Positions 17,224 through 25,998 of a stretch of 64,000 nucleotides of DNA are shown piece by piece. Positions within the stretch are counted from its first letter, which is position 1, and each line of letters begins with the position of its first letter. The notes under the pieces are model-generated. The model made no database searches. It was not told the DNA's origin and saw only the letters and a list, made by a program, of their open reading frames with translations. Source of the stretch: Oscillospiraceae bacterium (lineage in GTDB: Bacteria; Bacillota; Clostridia; Oscillospirales; Ruminococcaceae); the NCBI GenBank assembly GCA_900768995.1, contig CAAGEZ010000029.1, positions 1 through 64,000 on the forward strand, in the 5' to 3' direction. A program made the position numbers and the translations under genes.

Positions 17224-17935
17224 AAAGCTGTATAAATCCTTCGGTGAGCTTGAAATACTCAAAGGCATTACCGAGACTATCGACAAGGGAGAAAAGGTGG
17301 TCATAATCGGACCGTCAGGCTCGGGAAAAAGTACATTTCTCAGATGCCTCAATCTCCTTGAAAAGCCTACATCGGGCAAGATAATTTTCAATGATGTGGA
17401 TATCACTCACGCAAAGGAAAAAGAACTGAACCATATGCGTCAGAAAATGGGAATGGTTTTCCAGCATTTTAACCTTTTTCCCAATCTGACAATTCGTGGA
17501 AATATTACCCTTGCACCTGTCAAGCTTGGACTTATGAACAAGGACGAGGCCAATGCAAAGGCAGAAGAGCTGCTCAGAATGGTTGGGCTTCTTGACAAGG
17601 CTGAAAACTATCCCTCACAGCTTTCAGGCGGTCAGAAGCAGAGAATCGCCATTGCCCGTTCGCTTGCAATGAATCCCGATGTTATGCTCTTTGATGAGCC
17701 AACTTCTGCACTTGACCCGGAAATGGTGGGCGAAGTCCTCAGCATTATGAAGGAGCTTGCGGAAGAGGGAATGACAATGGTGGTTGTTACTCACGAAATG
17801 GGATTTGCCCGTGAGGTCGCTTCAAGAGTAATGTTTATGGCTGACGGAAATGTTCTGGAACAGGGCGCTCCCGCCGAATTTTTCGGCAATCCGCAGAACC
17901 CGAGACTGAAAGATTTCCTTTCAAAGGTACTGTAA
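17210..17935 (+). CDS. Polar amino acid ABC transporter ATPase (GlnQ type)
   Basis: 241 residues. Walker [17 protein letters not shown]-loop [10 protein letters not shown], signature [19 protein letters not shown], Walker [21 protein letters not shown] and the switch His in [12 protein letters not shown] all match the PAO subfamily. The start is ATG 17210, ten bases after AAAGGAGG inside the permease gene. The stop TAA overlaps the ATG of the next gene (TAATG), so the acetyltransferase downstream is translationally coupled to it. Confidence 0.95.
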   Translation: MISVEKLYKSFGELEILKGITETIDKGEKVVIIGPSGSGKSTFLRCLNLLEKPTSGKIIFNDVDITHAKEKELNHMRQKMGMVFQHFNLFPNLTIRGNITLAPVKLGLMNKDEANAKAEELLRMVGLLDKAENYPSQLSGGQKQRIAIARSLAMNPDVMLFDEPTSALDPEMVGEVLSIMKELAEEGMTMVVVTHEMGFAREVASRVMFMADGNVLEQGAPAEFFGNPQNPRLKDFLSKVL

Positions 17936-18357
17936 TGGAAGTAAGGATAAGTATGGGACTTGACTTATCTCCCGAGGCTGCTGATATCAGAAAGACCGTT
18001 TTTGTTGATGAACAGGGCTTCCAAAATGAGTTTGATGACATTGACAAGGACGCATATCACGCCGTTCTTTTTACAGATGACAACATTCCTGCCGCTTGCG
18101 GCCGTCTCTTCACATCGGACGGCAAGACCTACACAATAGGCAGGGTTGCAGTTTTAAAGGAATATCGCAAAAAAGGTCTTGGCAAAAAAATAGTCATGGC
18201 TCTTGAAAACAAAGCACGTGAGCTTGGCGGCGTCGAAACGGAGCTTTCCGCACAGCTCAGAGCAAAGGGATTTTATGAAAAGTTGGGATATTCCCCATAT
18301 GGCGATGAATACCTTGACGAATACTGTCCCCACATCTCAATGAAAAAAGCATTATAA
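17935..18357 (+). CDS. GNAT-family N-acetyltransferase (ElaA/YjcF-like)
   Basis: 140 residues. The opening RKTVFVDEQGFQNEFDDID matches the YjcF/ElaA subgroup, followed by AACGRLF, and the acetyl-CoA loop RKKGLGKKIVMALENKA near residue 81, with the C-terminal FYEKLGYSPYGDEYLDE. The start codon overlaps the stop of the ATPase gene. Co-translation with an amino acid importer suggests an amine or amino acid substrate, but this is inference. Last gene of the operon. Confidence 0.88.
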   Translation: MEVRISMGLDLSPEAADIRKTVFVDEQGFQNEFDDIDKDAYHAVLFTDDNIPAACGRLFTSDGKTYTIGRVAVLKEYRKKGLGKKIVMALENKARELGGVETELSAQLRAKGFYEKLGYSPYGDEYLDEYCPHISMKKAL

Positions 18358-18361
18358 AAAT

Positions 18362-18400
18362 AGGCAGTACAGCCGTTTAAAAGCTGTACTGCCTTATTTT
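18362..18400. terminator. Bidirectional terminator
   Basis: Stem AGGCAGTACAGC / GCTGTACTGCCT, 9-nt loop, T-rich on both sides (TTATTTTTAT on plus, ATTTTTATAA on minus). It ends the ABC operon and the convergent Rrf2 gene, whose stop codon abuts it. Confidence 0.85.
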
Positions 18401-18837
18401 TATATCACATAATCGTTTGACGAAATGTTCTTTGAATGGTTTACGATGTCCTCAATGGTAATATTGTCCACCACATCAGTAATGGCATCATAAAGCTTCT
18501 GCCAAACGAAAAGAGTAGCACATTCAGATGCTCTCTCACACTGATTGATGTTATCTTCAAGGCAGGCAACAGGAGCAAGATTTCCCTCTGTGAGCCTGAG
18601 TATCATACCGATCGTGTAGTATTTCGGCGGATTTGTAAGCTTGTAGCCGCCCTGTGCGCCACGGACGCTTTTAACAAATCCTGCACGGCTCAGAAGGATA
18701 ACTATCTGCTCAAGATACTTAACGCTTATGTCCTGATTTCTGGCAATTTCCTTCAAAGGAATTGCGGCACCTGTGTCATTCATTGCAAGATCACACATCA
18801 TTCTGAGTGCATATCGACCCTTTGTTGATATTTTCAT
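18400..18837 (-). CDS. Rrf2-family regulator, IscR-like with three cysteines
   Basis: 145-residue winged-helix repressor or activator. The N-terminus MKISTKGRYALRMMCDLA is diagnostic of Rrf2. The HTH includes PLKEIARNQDISVKYLEQI, and the wing reads VRGAQGGYKL. A C-terminal cluster C-x7-C-x5-C (about residues 92-106) is close to the three cysteines that hold [2Fe-2S] in IscR. CymR, the cysteine regulator of the same family, lacks them, so Fe-S or redox sensing is the better guess. No isc or suf genes are adjacent. The promoter carries a dyad just after -10, implying autoregulation. Confidence 0.88.
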   Translation of the reverse strand: MKISTKGRYALRMMCDLAMNDTGAAIPLKEIARNQDISVKYLEQIVILLSRAGFVKSVRGAQGGYKLTNPPKYYTIGMILRLTEGNLAPVACLEDNINQCERASECATLFVWQKLYDAITDVVDNITIEDIVNHSKNISSNDYVI

Positions 18838-18873
18838 TGCATCAAGTCCCTTCCTTTTATATAAACCTTTTTA

Positions 18874-18926
18874 TAGTAATCATAGTAGATTACTATTATT
18901 ATAACTCATAATCACTATAATGTCAA
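18874..18926 (-). promoter_or_regulatory. Promoter and autoregulatory operator of the Rrf2 gene
   Basis: Minus strand TTGACA (18921-18926), 17-bp spacer, TATAAT (18898-18903). Directly downstream is a perfect dyad TAGTAATC (18874-18881) / GATTACTA (18888-18895) with a 6-bp spacer, placed over the predicted transcription start, as expected for a repressor site. Confidence 0.75.
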
Positions 18927-18976
18927 TACCGATTATTTTTATAAGCGAAAAGAGAGAGCCGAAATTATCAAAAATA

Positions 18977-19031
18977 CTCCCCTTTCGTTAGTCCTGGATT
19001 TAATACACCAAATAATCTAACTAAAGAGGAG
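18977..19031 (-). terminator. Inverted repeat after cytidylate-kinase-like gene
   Basis: 15-bp arms (18977-18991 and 19017-19031) with two mismatches and a 25-nt loop, followed on the minus strand by TATTTTTGAT. Probably the terminator of the liv/cytidylate-kinase-like transcript. Confidence 0.55.
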
Positions 19032-19049
19032 CAATTTAAATACTGTATT

Positions 19050-19667
19050 TTATTTGTACATTACATCAATGTACTTGTTGATTATCTCAACGCACTTGTC
19101 AAAACCGTGCTCACTTGTGTTGATGCAGAGGTCATAATTTCTAACATCAGACCATTCGTGACCCGTGTGAGCCTTGTAATATTCACTGCGCTCACGGTTG
19201 ATTTTTTTGACCTGCTTTTCGGCTTCCTTACGGTCAAATCCGCATACGTCCATTGTATTCTTTATGCAGTTTTCCCTGTCAGCCCAGATAAACAGCTTAA
19301 GAGTGTTCTTTCTGTCCGCAAGGATATAGTCCGCACAGCGTCCGATGATTATGCAGGGGCTTTTTTTCTCCGCAAGCTCCTTGATTATCTTTGCCTGAAA
19401 GCTGAAAAGATTTTCCTCGGAAGTAAAATCAGAACTGTCGGGCTTTGATATGCCGCCATCGTAAACCTTTGTCTTTTTGAAAAGACCGCCGCTTGATTTT
19501 TCATCGGCAAGCCCGAAAAGTCCCTCGTTGATGCCGCTGTCCTCGGACGCAAGCTTAATAAGGTCCTTATCATAATAGGGAATGCCAAGCTTTTTGCTGA
19601 GACGCTCGCCTATCTGATGACCGCCGCTTCCGAATTCTCTCGCAATTGTAATAACAAGATCGTCCAT
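19050..19667 (-). CDS. Cytidylate-kinase-like P-loop protein
   Basis: 205 residues of the cytidylate kinase-like family found singly in many Clostridia. The N-terminal strand and loop VITIAREFGSGGHQIGERLSKKLG matches the family, where the loop GSGGHQIG replaces the usual GxxxxGK[ST]. Further motifs are YYDKDLI, IIIGRCADYIL and the arginine-rich RENCIKNTMDVCGFDRKEAEKQV. True CMP kinase (Cmk) is a different subgroup, so the substrate is open. It starts 21 bp after livF and lacks its own promoter, so it is probably read from the liv operon. Confidence 0.85.
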   Translation of the reverse strand: MDDLVITIAREFGSGGHQIGERLSKKLGIPYYDKDLIKLASEDSGINEGLFGLADEKSSGGLFKKTKVYDGGISKPDSSDFTSEENLFSFQAKIIKELAEKKSPCIIIGRCADYILADRKNTLKLFIWADRENCIKNTMDVCGFDRKEAEKQVKKINRERSEYYKAHTGHEWSDVRNYDLCINTSEHGFDKCVEIINKYIDVMYK

Positions 19668-19688
19668 AATAACTCTCCCCGAAAAAAT

Positions 19689-20399
19689 TTATTCGCCAAG
19701 GTATGCTTTCTTTACGGAATCATTGTTCATAAGCTCGTGAGCATCGCCCGACAGAACTATCTTTCCCGTTTCAAGAACGTAGGCACGGTTTGCAACGGAA
19801 AGCGCTTTTTTTGCATTCTGCTCAACAAGGAGCACCGTGGTTCCGCTCTCGTTCACCGACTGAATGATATCAAATATTTCCGAAACATACAAGGGTGAAA
19901 GACCCATTGAAGGCTCGTCCATAAGGATAATTGAGGGGTGTGACATAAGAGCACGTCCCATAGCAAGCATCTGCTGCTCGCCGCCCGAAAGAGTTCCCGC
20001 TATCTGCGTGCGACGCTCTTCAAGACGTGGAAAACGCTTGAATACCTCTTCAAGAGTATTCTCTATTTCCGCCTTATCTTTTCTTGTGAATGCACCAAGC
20101 ATAAGATTTTCATAAACGGTAAGCTCCTGGAAAATACGACGTCCCTCGGGAACGTGCGCCATTCCCATTGATACTATCTTATGAGCGGGAGTTTTTGTAA
20201 GCTCTGTGCCGTTAAAGGTAATGCTGCCCGACTTTGCGGGAACAAGACCCGATATGGTGTGGAGAATGGTGGTCTTTCCTGCACCGTTTGCACCGATAAG
20301 GGCAATGATCTCGCCCTGCTCAACGTCAAAGGATATGCCCTTGATGGCATTTATTGCGCCGTAATATACCTGTAAGTTTTCAATATGAAGCATCGACAT
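19689..20399 (-). CDS. livF: Branched-chain amino acid ABC ATPase LivF
   Basis: 236 residues. Walker A IGANGAGKTTILHTISGL, signature TLSGGEQQMLAMGRALMSHP, Walker B IILMDEPSMGLSPL, then VLLVEQNAKKALSVANRAYVLETGKI, the typical LivF end. AAGGAG lies eight bases before the ATG. Fifth gene of livJHMGF, only 12 bp after livG. Works with LivG on the cytosolic face of LivHM. Confidence 0.96.
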   Translation of the reverse strand: MSMLHIENLQVYYGAINAIKGISFDVEQGEIIALIGANGAGKTTILHTISGLVPAKSGSITFNGTELTKTPAHKIVSMGMAHVPEGRRIFQELTVYENLMLGAFTRKDKAEIENTLEEVFKRFPRLEERRTQIAGTLSGGEQQMLAMGRALMSHPSIILMDEPSMGLSPLYVSEIFDIIQSVNESGTTVLLVEQNAKKALSVANRAYVLETGKIVLSGDAHELMNNDSVKKAYLGE

Positions 20400-20411
20400 A
20401 GCGTTTTCTCC

Positions 20412-21209
20412 TTATTCTCCCAAATATGCGGTGATTACCCTCGGATCGTTAAGGACTTCCGCAGTTTCGCCCTTTGCAAGCTCCTGACCGAAGTTGAGCA
20501 CCGTAACCTTTTCGCATATGCCCGAAACCAGCTTCATATCGTGCTCGATAAGAAGAATTGTCATATCGAAATTATCACGGACGAAACGTATGGTGTTCAT
20601 AAGCTCTGCCGTTTCGTTGGGGTTCATTCCCGCAGCAGGTTCGTCAAGGAGAAGAAGCTTTGGGTTTGTGGCAAGTGCACGGGCTATCTCCAGCTTTCTT
20701 TGCTTGCCGTAGGGAAGATTTGAGGCAAGCTGCTCTTTCTCGCCGTCAAGCTCAAAGACCTTGAGCAGCTCTGTGGCCCTTTCGTCCATTTCCTTTTCTT
20801 CCTTGAAATATCTGGGCAGACGAAGAATTCCCTCAATAGTGGAATACTTTTTCTGATTGTGAAGTCCCACCTTTACGTTGTCAAGAACGGACATTTCCTT
20901 GAAAAGACGGATATTCTGGAAGGTTCTGGCAATGCCGTCCTTGTTTATCTGTGCAGGGTGCTTGCCTGTGATGTTCAGCCCGTCAAGGATTATTGAGCCT
21001 GATGTGGGCTTGTAAACACCTGTGAGCATATTGAAAACTGTGGTCTTTCCTGCGCCGTTGGGTCCAATGAGTCCGTAAAGCTGACCCTTGTTTATGGTAA
21101 GATTGAAATTGTCAACAGCTTTAAGTCCGCCGAACTGAATGCAAAGATTTTTTACTTCAAGCATTACAGAGGTCTCTTTTTCTGTGTTCTGAGTTTTGTT
21201 TTCACTCAT
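20412..21209 (-). CDS. livG: Branched-chain amino acid ABC ATPase LivG
   Basis: 265 residues. Walker A GLIGPNGAGKTTVFNMLTG, the LivG-specific AGIARTFQNIRLFKEMSVLDNV-type segment, signature LPYGKQRKLEIARALATNPKLLLLDEPAAGMN, and the switch region LIEHDMKLVSGICEKVTVLNFG. The first 15 residues (SENKTQNTEKETS) precede the usual LivG start and are dispensable-looking. The ATG overlaps the livM stop by four bases. Confidence 0.96.
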   Translation of the reverse strand: MSENKTQNTEKETSVMLEVKNLCIQFGGLKAVDNFNLTINKGQLYGLIGPNGAGKTTVFNMLTGVYKPTSGSIILDGLNITGKHPAQINKDGIARTFQNIRLFKEMSVLDNVKVGLHNQKKYSTIEGILRLPRYFKEEKEMDERATELLKVFELDGEKEQLASNLPYGKQRKLEIARALATNPKLLLLDEPAAGMNPNETAELMNTIRFVRDNFDMTILLIEHDMKLVSGICEKVTVLNFGQELAKGETAEVLNDPRVITAYLGE

Positions 21210-22273
21210 TTGGATTCACCTCCGACTGCTTTTTTCTTGGGTTTAAGCTTCTGAATGAATGGAAGTGCTGCAATGCGCTCTCTGATTGAAATGAAGTAAG
21301 GTGCGTTATTGAAGAGCATCATTACGATAAGCACGATCGCATAAATAAGCATACGGTAGTCGCCCAGCTCACGGAATATCTCGGGAAGAGCATAGAGCAC
21401 TACGGTTGCGATAACAGAGCCTCTCATACTGCCGAGACCGCCGAGAACGACGAATACAAGGATAAGTATGGAGAAGTTGTAGTCGAACTTTTTGGGTGCG
21501 AGAACTGCAAGGGAGTGGGAGTAGAGAACGCCTGCAACGCCTGCGATAGCAGCAGAAATAACGAATGCAACCAGTCTGTACTTTGTAACGTTGATACCTA
21601 CGGACTGTGCGGCGATGTAGTTGTCTCTTATCGCCATACAAGCACGTCCAGTCTTGGAATCAACAAGGTTCATTATAATGATAAGGCTTATCATAAGAAC
21701 AATGACAACAAGGAGAAGAGTGGTGTCCTGAGGTGCCTTGATACCCTGAGCACCCTTGAAAATATCGACGGCTGATGCTGCATCAATATTGGCAACCGGA
21801 GCTGCAAAGGAGAAATGAACGCCGTTTATGTCCTTGGCGATGTAAATATTATTTGCGATACTCTTGATTATCTCGCCGAAGCCGAGAGTAACGATAGCGA
21901 GGTAGTCACCTCGAAGACGAAGAACGGGAATGCCTATCAGGAAACCGAATATGGCAGCGGCAATTCCGCCGATAATTATTGCAAGGATTATTCTTACAAC
22001 AGGAGATGTTACAGTGTCCTGAACGAGTATGGAGAATACACCGCCCACATATGCGCCCACGCACATAAAGCCTGCGTGACCGAGAGAAAGCTCGCCGAGG
22101 ATACCTACGGTAAGATTAAGTGAAACAGAAAGGATTATGTAAATTCCGATAGGGATAAGCAGACCGCTGAGCTTGCTTCCGAGAATACCCGCAGATGAAA
22201 GAATGCTGCATATGATGAAGAATACAAGGACTATCCCGCAGGTAACTATATTATTTTTTGTAGTTTTTTTCAT
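21206..22273 (-). CDS. livM: Branched-chain amino acid ABC permease LivM
   Basis: 355-residue membrane protein with eight to ten hydrophobic segments. The family signatures are LGELSLGHAGFMCVGAYVGG, LRGDYLAIVTLGFGEII and GRACMAIRDNYIAAQSVGINVTKYRLVAFVISAAIAGVAGVLYS, followed by VLGGLGSMRGSVIATVVLYALPE. Starts 13 bp after livH and ends overlapping livG. Confidence 0.95.
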   Translation of the reverse strand: MKKTTKNNIVTCGIVLVFFIICSILSSAGILGSKLSGLLIPIGIYIILSVSLNLTVGILGELSLGHAGFMCVGAYVGGVFSILVQDTVTSPVVRIILAIIIGGIAAAIFGFLIGIPVLRLRGDYLAIVTLGFGEIIKSIANNIYIAKDINGVHFSFAAPVANIDAASAVDIFKGAQGIKAPQDTTLLLVVIVLMISLIIIMNLVDSKTGRACMAIRDNYIAAQSVGINVTKYRLVAFVISAAIAGVAGVLYSHSLAVLAPKKFDYNFSILILVFVVLGGLGSMRGSVIATVVLYALPEIFRELGDYRMLIYAIVLIVMMLFNNAPYFISIRERIAALPFIQKLKPKKKAVGGESK

Positions 22274-22286
22274 ACCCTGCGCCCCC

Positions 22287-23168
22287 TTATACCTTTTCGT
22301 TTATCTTCTTGCCCATAATACCTGTAGGCTTAACGATAAGCACAACGATAAGCACGAGGAACACAATTGCGTCGGAGAGCTGAGAAGAAATATATGCCTT
22401 TGAAAGGTTTTCGATAACGCCAAGTAGAATTCCGCCTATCATAGCGCCGGGAATGCTGCCGATGCCGCCGAAAACTGCTGCAACGAATGCCTTGATGCCG
22501 GGCATTGAGCCTGTGTATGGGCTTATCTGGGGATAAGATGAGCATAGGAGCACGCTGGCAACGCCTGCAAGTGCGGAGCCGATAGCAAATGTAAGGGAAA
22601 TGGTGGAATTTACATTTATTCCCATAAGCTGTGCAGCACCCTTGTCCTCAGAAACCGCAAGCATAGCTTTTCCTGCTTTTGTCTTGTTGATGAAGAATGT
22701 GAGACAGATCATAATGATGACGGAAACTACAATTGAAATGATAGTCTCCATTGATATCGTAACACCGCCGATAGTGACGGGAGCCACATTCTTTACAACC
22801 GACGTAAAGCTCTGAGATGCGGAGCCGAAGATAATGAGAGCAACATTCTGGAGCAGGTAGCTTACACCGATAGCGGTTATGAGCACCGCAAGGGGCGATG
22901 CATTTCTCAGAGGTTTATAGGCAACCTTTTCCACAATCACACCGAGCAGGGTGCAGACGATGATGCCGATGACCACTGAAAGCCATACGGGACACCATTC
23001 AGTGGACATTGCGGTGAAAACTGTAAAACCTCCCACCATAATAATATCACCGTGGGCGAAGTTCAGCATTTTTGCAATGCCATAAACCATTGTATAGCCC
23101 AGAGCGATAAGAGCGTAGATGCTGCCAAGACTTATTCCGTTTACAAGATATGAAATGAAACTCATCAT
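22287..23168 (-). CDS. livH: Branched-chain amino acid ABC permease LivH
   Basis: About 293 residues, many membrane segments. Hallmarks: LVNGISLGSIYALIALGYTMVYGIAKMLNFAHGDI near the N-terminus, and the coupling region AVSEDKGAAQLMGINVNSTISLTFAIGSALAGVASVL. The start chosen is the ATG at 23168, 11 bases after AAAGGAG; an in-frame ATG 21 bases earlier lies before the ribosome binding site. Preceded by two large hairpins that separate it from livJ. Confidence 0.94.
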   Translation of the reverse strand: MMSFISYLVNGISLGSIYALIALGYTMVYGIAKMLNFAHGDIIMVGGFTVFTAMSTEWCPVWLSVVIGIIVCTLLGVIVEKVAYKPLRNASPLAVLITAIGVSYLLQNVALIIFGSASQSFTSVVKNVAPVTIGGVTISMETIISIVVSVIIMICLTFFINKTKAGKAMLAVSEDKGAAQLMGINVNSTISLTFAIGSALAGVASVLLCSSYPQISPYTGSMPGIKAFVAAVFGGIGSIPGAMIGGILLGVIENLSKAYISSQLSDAIVFLVLIVVLIVKPTGIMGKKINEKV

Positions 23169-23197
23169 AAGAGCCTTGACTCCTTTCATTTTTTATT

Positions 23198-23250
23198 CTG
23201 CTGCAAATTAAAGCATATCTGCAAGCAAAGATGTTTTAATTTACAGCAGC
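23198..23250. repeat. Large inverted repeat in livH leader
   Basis: Imperfect arms of about 19 bases (GCTGCAAATTAAAGCATATC paired with GATGTTTTAATTTACAGC) with a 10-nt loop. In the livJ-livH intergenic region it would fold in the mRNA just before the livH ribosome binding site. Confidence 0.5.
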
Positions 23251-23279
23251 TTTATTTTATCATAATATTGCAAATAAGG

Positions 23280-23323
23280 CCCGCATATCACAGCCCATTA
23301 AAAGGGCTGTGCAGTATATACGG
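23280..23323 (-). terminator. Partial terminator between livJ and livH
   Basis: Core stem CACAGCCC / GGGCTGTG extended by CCCGTATAT / ATATGCGGG; weak U-rich tail (CCTTATTT) on the minus strand. Its intra-operon position fits higher expression of livJ than of the permeases. Confidence 0.65.
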
Positions 23324-23354
23324 GTCTTAGATGCGAAATTATTCAGTGACTAAA

Positions 23355-24584
23355 TTAAAGAGCGGCGTAGGAGCCTGTCTTTGTACCGTCCTCATTTTCT
23401 GTAATAACGATCTGCATAGCCTTAGGATCCTTTGAAGGCTCGCCGTCAGCTGTCCAGGTGATAGTACCTGTTACACCTTCAACTGTGATCTCTGTCATAG
23501 CAGTCTTAAGAGCGTCGCAGAGGTCGGAAGCGGAGATAGAAGCGTCAGTGATGCCTGCCTTTTCCATAGCAGCCTTTACAGCATAAACAGCGTCATAGCC
23601 GTCAGCAGCGAACTGAATAGGAACTTCGCCGTTGTAAGCAGCCTTATAAGCTGTTGTGAAAGCAACAGTCTTTTCATCGGCAGCATCTGCTGCAAAAGGA
23701 GTAAGGAGCATTACGCCCTCAGCGATAGCAACATCATCGCCGAGCTGGTCGATAAGTCCGTCAAGACCGTCACAGCCGAAGTACTTAACATTAAGGCCTG
23801 CCTTATCAGCCTGCTGGAGAATAAGAGCAGCTTCCTGATAGTAGATAGGAAGGAAGAGGAGCTCTGCGCCGGATTCCTGAACCTTCTGGATCTGTACAGA
23901 GAAGTCGGTCTTGGAGTCAGCAGTAAATGCCTCAGCAGCAACTACCTCAAGATTCTGGTTTGCAGCCTCAGCAGCAAATTTCTCATAGATACCTGTGGAA
24001 TAAACATCGGAGCTGTCGTAAATTGCAGCTACCTTGGTAGCAAGACCGTTCTGAGCGATGTACTGTGCGGAAGCTGTACCCTGGTTGGGGTCATTAAAGC
24101 AGATACGGAAAGCGTTGTCATTTGCAACGCAGTCAACTGCGGAGCCTGAGGGAGTAATCTGGAAGATATTGTCCTTAGCGGACTCAGCTGCAACTGCGAT
24201 ACAGGGGTTGGAGGTAACTGTACCGATAAGGAGCTTCATATCCTTATCCTTAAGTGTATTGTAAGCGTTTACAGCCTTCTCCTCGTTGTGCTCATCGTCC
24301 TGGAAGTTGAGCTCAAGCTTGATGCCGTTTACGCCGCCTGCTGCGTTGATCTCGTCAACTGCGAGCTGAATGCCGTTCTTAACAGCGTTGCCGTAAACTG
24401 CTGCACCGCCTGTTAAAGGTCCGATGCCGCCGATAACCATTGTGCCTGTGAAATCGCCCTCAGCTTCAGGAGCTGCGGTGCTGTCAGTGCTGTCACTTGC
24501 GGAATTGCTGCCGCAGGCACCGAAGAAAGGCACTGTCATACAAGCAGCAAGGCTTAATGCAAGAATTTTCTTTGAAACTTTCAT
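23355..24584 (-). CDS. livJ: Branched-chain amino acid ABC binding lipoprotein LivJ
   Basis: 409 residues. Signal peptide with lipobox ending at FFGAC, a Ser/Thr/Asp/Ala linker, then a periplasmic-binding fold type I domain: GGIGPLTGGAAVYGNAVKNG, AVDEINAAGGVNGIKLEL, LIGTVTSNPCIAVA, ITPSGSAVDCV and the C-terminal GVTGTITWTADGEPSK. These are diagnostic of Leu/Ile/Val-type receptors. ATG 24584 is preceded by AAAGGAAG; an upstream in-frame start would add 26 residues without signal character and is rejected. First gene of the liv operon. Confidence 0.95.
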   Translation of the reverse strand: MKVSKKILALSLAACMTVPFFGACGSNSASDSTDSTAAPEAEGDFTGTMVIGGIGPLTGGAAVYGNAVKNGIQLAVDEINAAGGVNGIKLELNFQDDEHNEEKAVNAYNTLKDKDMKLLIGTVTSNPCIAVAAESAKDNIFQITPSGSAVDCVANDNAFRICFNDPNQGTASAQYIAQNGLATKVAAIYDSSDVYSTGIYEKFAAEAANQNLEVVAAEAFTADSKTDFSVQIQKVQESGAELLFLPIYYQEAALILQQADKAGLNVKYFGCDGLDGLIDQLGDDVAIAEGVMLLTPFAADAADEKTVAFTTAYKAAYNGEVPIQFAADGYDAVYAVKAAMEKAGITDASISASDLCDALKTAMTEITVEGVTGTITWTADGEPSKDPKAMQIVITENEDGTKTGSYAAL

Positions 24585-24717
24585 TATGTAAACTTCCTTT
24601 TCTCCGTCTGAATATGTATTGAAAAAACCGCTCTGCCCGACGGATAACAGACCGTGGCGCATATCCGTTTCCGCTATCTTTCCAAAGCCAAACGCATATA
24701 CTTTTCATTACAATAAT

Positions 24718-24746
24718 ATAATACAATTTACAGCCAAAAAAGTCAA
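24718..24746 (-). promoter_or_regulatory. Promoter of liv operon
   Basis: Minus strand TTGACT (24741-24746), 17-bp spacer, TATTAT (24718-24723). The leader is about 125 nt; I see no T-box or clear CodY box in it. 24747-24967 holds nothing I recognise. Confidence 0.8.
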
Positions 24747-24967
24747 GGTGTAAACAAAATGATATTTTCCTCAGTACAGGCAGGATAATTAGTCATTTTA
24801 CACATAACTTTAACATAAATTTGCCTTTATCATCACTTTATTTACATTATTAAGGTAATGCATAATACAGATCAAATCCCTGCAAATTCTCTGCATAATT
24901 GCGTAAGTCCTATCAGATATGTATAATTTTTATAAAAATGTCGGAATTTGACTATATAATGAAAAAA

Positions 24968-24996
24968 TTGACTGCCGACCAATGCTGTGATATAAT
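24968..24996 (+). promoter_or_regulatory. Promoter of EamA gene
   Basis: TTGACT (24968-24973), 17-bp spacer, TATAAT (24991-24996). The promoter lies inside the longer open frame, which confirms that translation starts at 25043. Confidence 0.85.
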
Positions 24997-25042
24997 ATTT
25001 TTTGGAAGCAAGGCTTCACTTTACAGATCAAAGGTAATAATT

Positions 25043-25900
25043 ATGTGGATAACATTTGCGTTTGGTTCCGCTTTTTTTGCAGGTATAACATCTATCCTCG
25101 CCAAAATAGGCATCAGAAACATCGATTCAACCGCTGCAACAGCGGTCAGAACAATAATAATACTGTTTTTCTCCTGGCTGATGGTTTTCGTTACAGGTCA
25201 GTTTGACGGGATAGCGGATATTTCAGCAAAGACGCTTTCATTTCTTATCCTGTCGGGACTTGCAACAGGCGGAAGCTGGCTTTGCTATTTCAAAGCACTG
25301 CAGATAGGCGATGTCAACAAGGTCGCACCTGTTGACAAATCAAGCACAGTCCTTGCGATGCTCCTTGCGTTCATCATACTCGGTGAATCGCTTGACCTGC
25401 CAAAAGCGATATGTATGGTGCTCATTGGCACTGGAACATATATGATGATTGAGAAAAATGAGACAGGCAAAGAGGTAAAAGGCAGGAGCTGGCTTTTCTA
25501 TGCCGTCCTTTCAGCGGTATTTGCAAGTCTCACATCAATTCTTGGAAAAATCGGTATAAGCGGAGTCGGCTCAAACCTCGGCACAGCCATAAGAACGATA
25601 GTAGTCCTTATAATGGCATGGGTCATGGTCTTTGTTACCCAAAAGCAGAGTGAACTGAAAAAAATAGACAGAAAAAGTATGATATTCATATGTCTTTCGG
25701 GACTTACAACAGGGCTTTCCTGGCTGTGTTATTATAAGGCTCTGCAGGACGGTCAGGCAAGCGTGGTTGTCCCGATAGACAAGCTGAGTATCCTTGTAAC
25801 AGTAGCATTCTCTTATATTGTACTGAAAGAAAAGCTTACAAAAAAATCCGGTCTTGGACTTGTGCTTATAACAGCAGGAACACTTTTGCTTGTAATATAA
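25043..25900 (+). CDS. EamA/DMT-family transporter
   Basis: About 285 residues with ten predicted membrane segments made of two homologous EamA halves. The halves repeat each other visibly: ITSILAKIGI ... ATAVRTIIILFFSWLMVFVTG ... GGSWLCYFKAL in the first, LTSILGKIGI ... GTAIRTIVVLIMAWVMVFVTQ ... GLSWLCYYKAL in the second. Short cytosolic loop KNETGKEVKG between them. Metabolite exporter or importer of unknown substrate. Start ATG 25043, eight bases after AAAGG. Single gene. Confidence 0.92.
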   Translation: MWITFAFGSAFFAGITSILAKIGIRNIDSTAATAVRTIIILFFSWLMVFVTGQFDGIADISAKTLSFLILSGLATGGSWLCYFKALQIGDVNKVAPVDKSSTVLAMLLAFIILGESLDLPKAICMVLIGTGTYMMIEKNETGKEVKGRSWLFYAVLSAVFASLTSILGKIGISGVGSNLGTAIRTIVVLIMAWVMVFVTQKQSELKKIDRKSMIFICLSGLTTGLSWLCYYKALQDGQASVVVPIDKLSILVTVAFSYIVLKEKLTKKSGLGLVLITAGTLLLVI

Positions 25901-25926
25901 TTTTTGTTTATCATCACAAAAAAATG

Positions 25927-25955
25927 TTGAAATTTTCAGATCAATATGGTATAAT
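25927..25955 (+). promoter_or_regulatory. Promoter of alcohol dehydrogenase gene
   Basis: TTGAAA (25927-25932), 17-bp spacer, TATAAT (25950-25955). Confidence 0.8.
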
Positions 25956-25998
25956 AGAATAAAATTATGGCTTATGTCCATTTAAGGAGGTATTATGT

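Noticed and set aside
24899..25042. N-terminal extension of the EamA transporter
   Set aside because: The consensus promoter at 24968-24996 lies inside it and a good ribosome binding site precedes ATG 25043.
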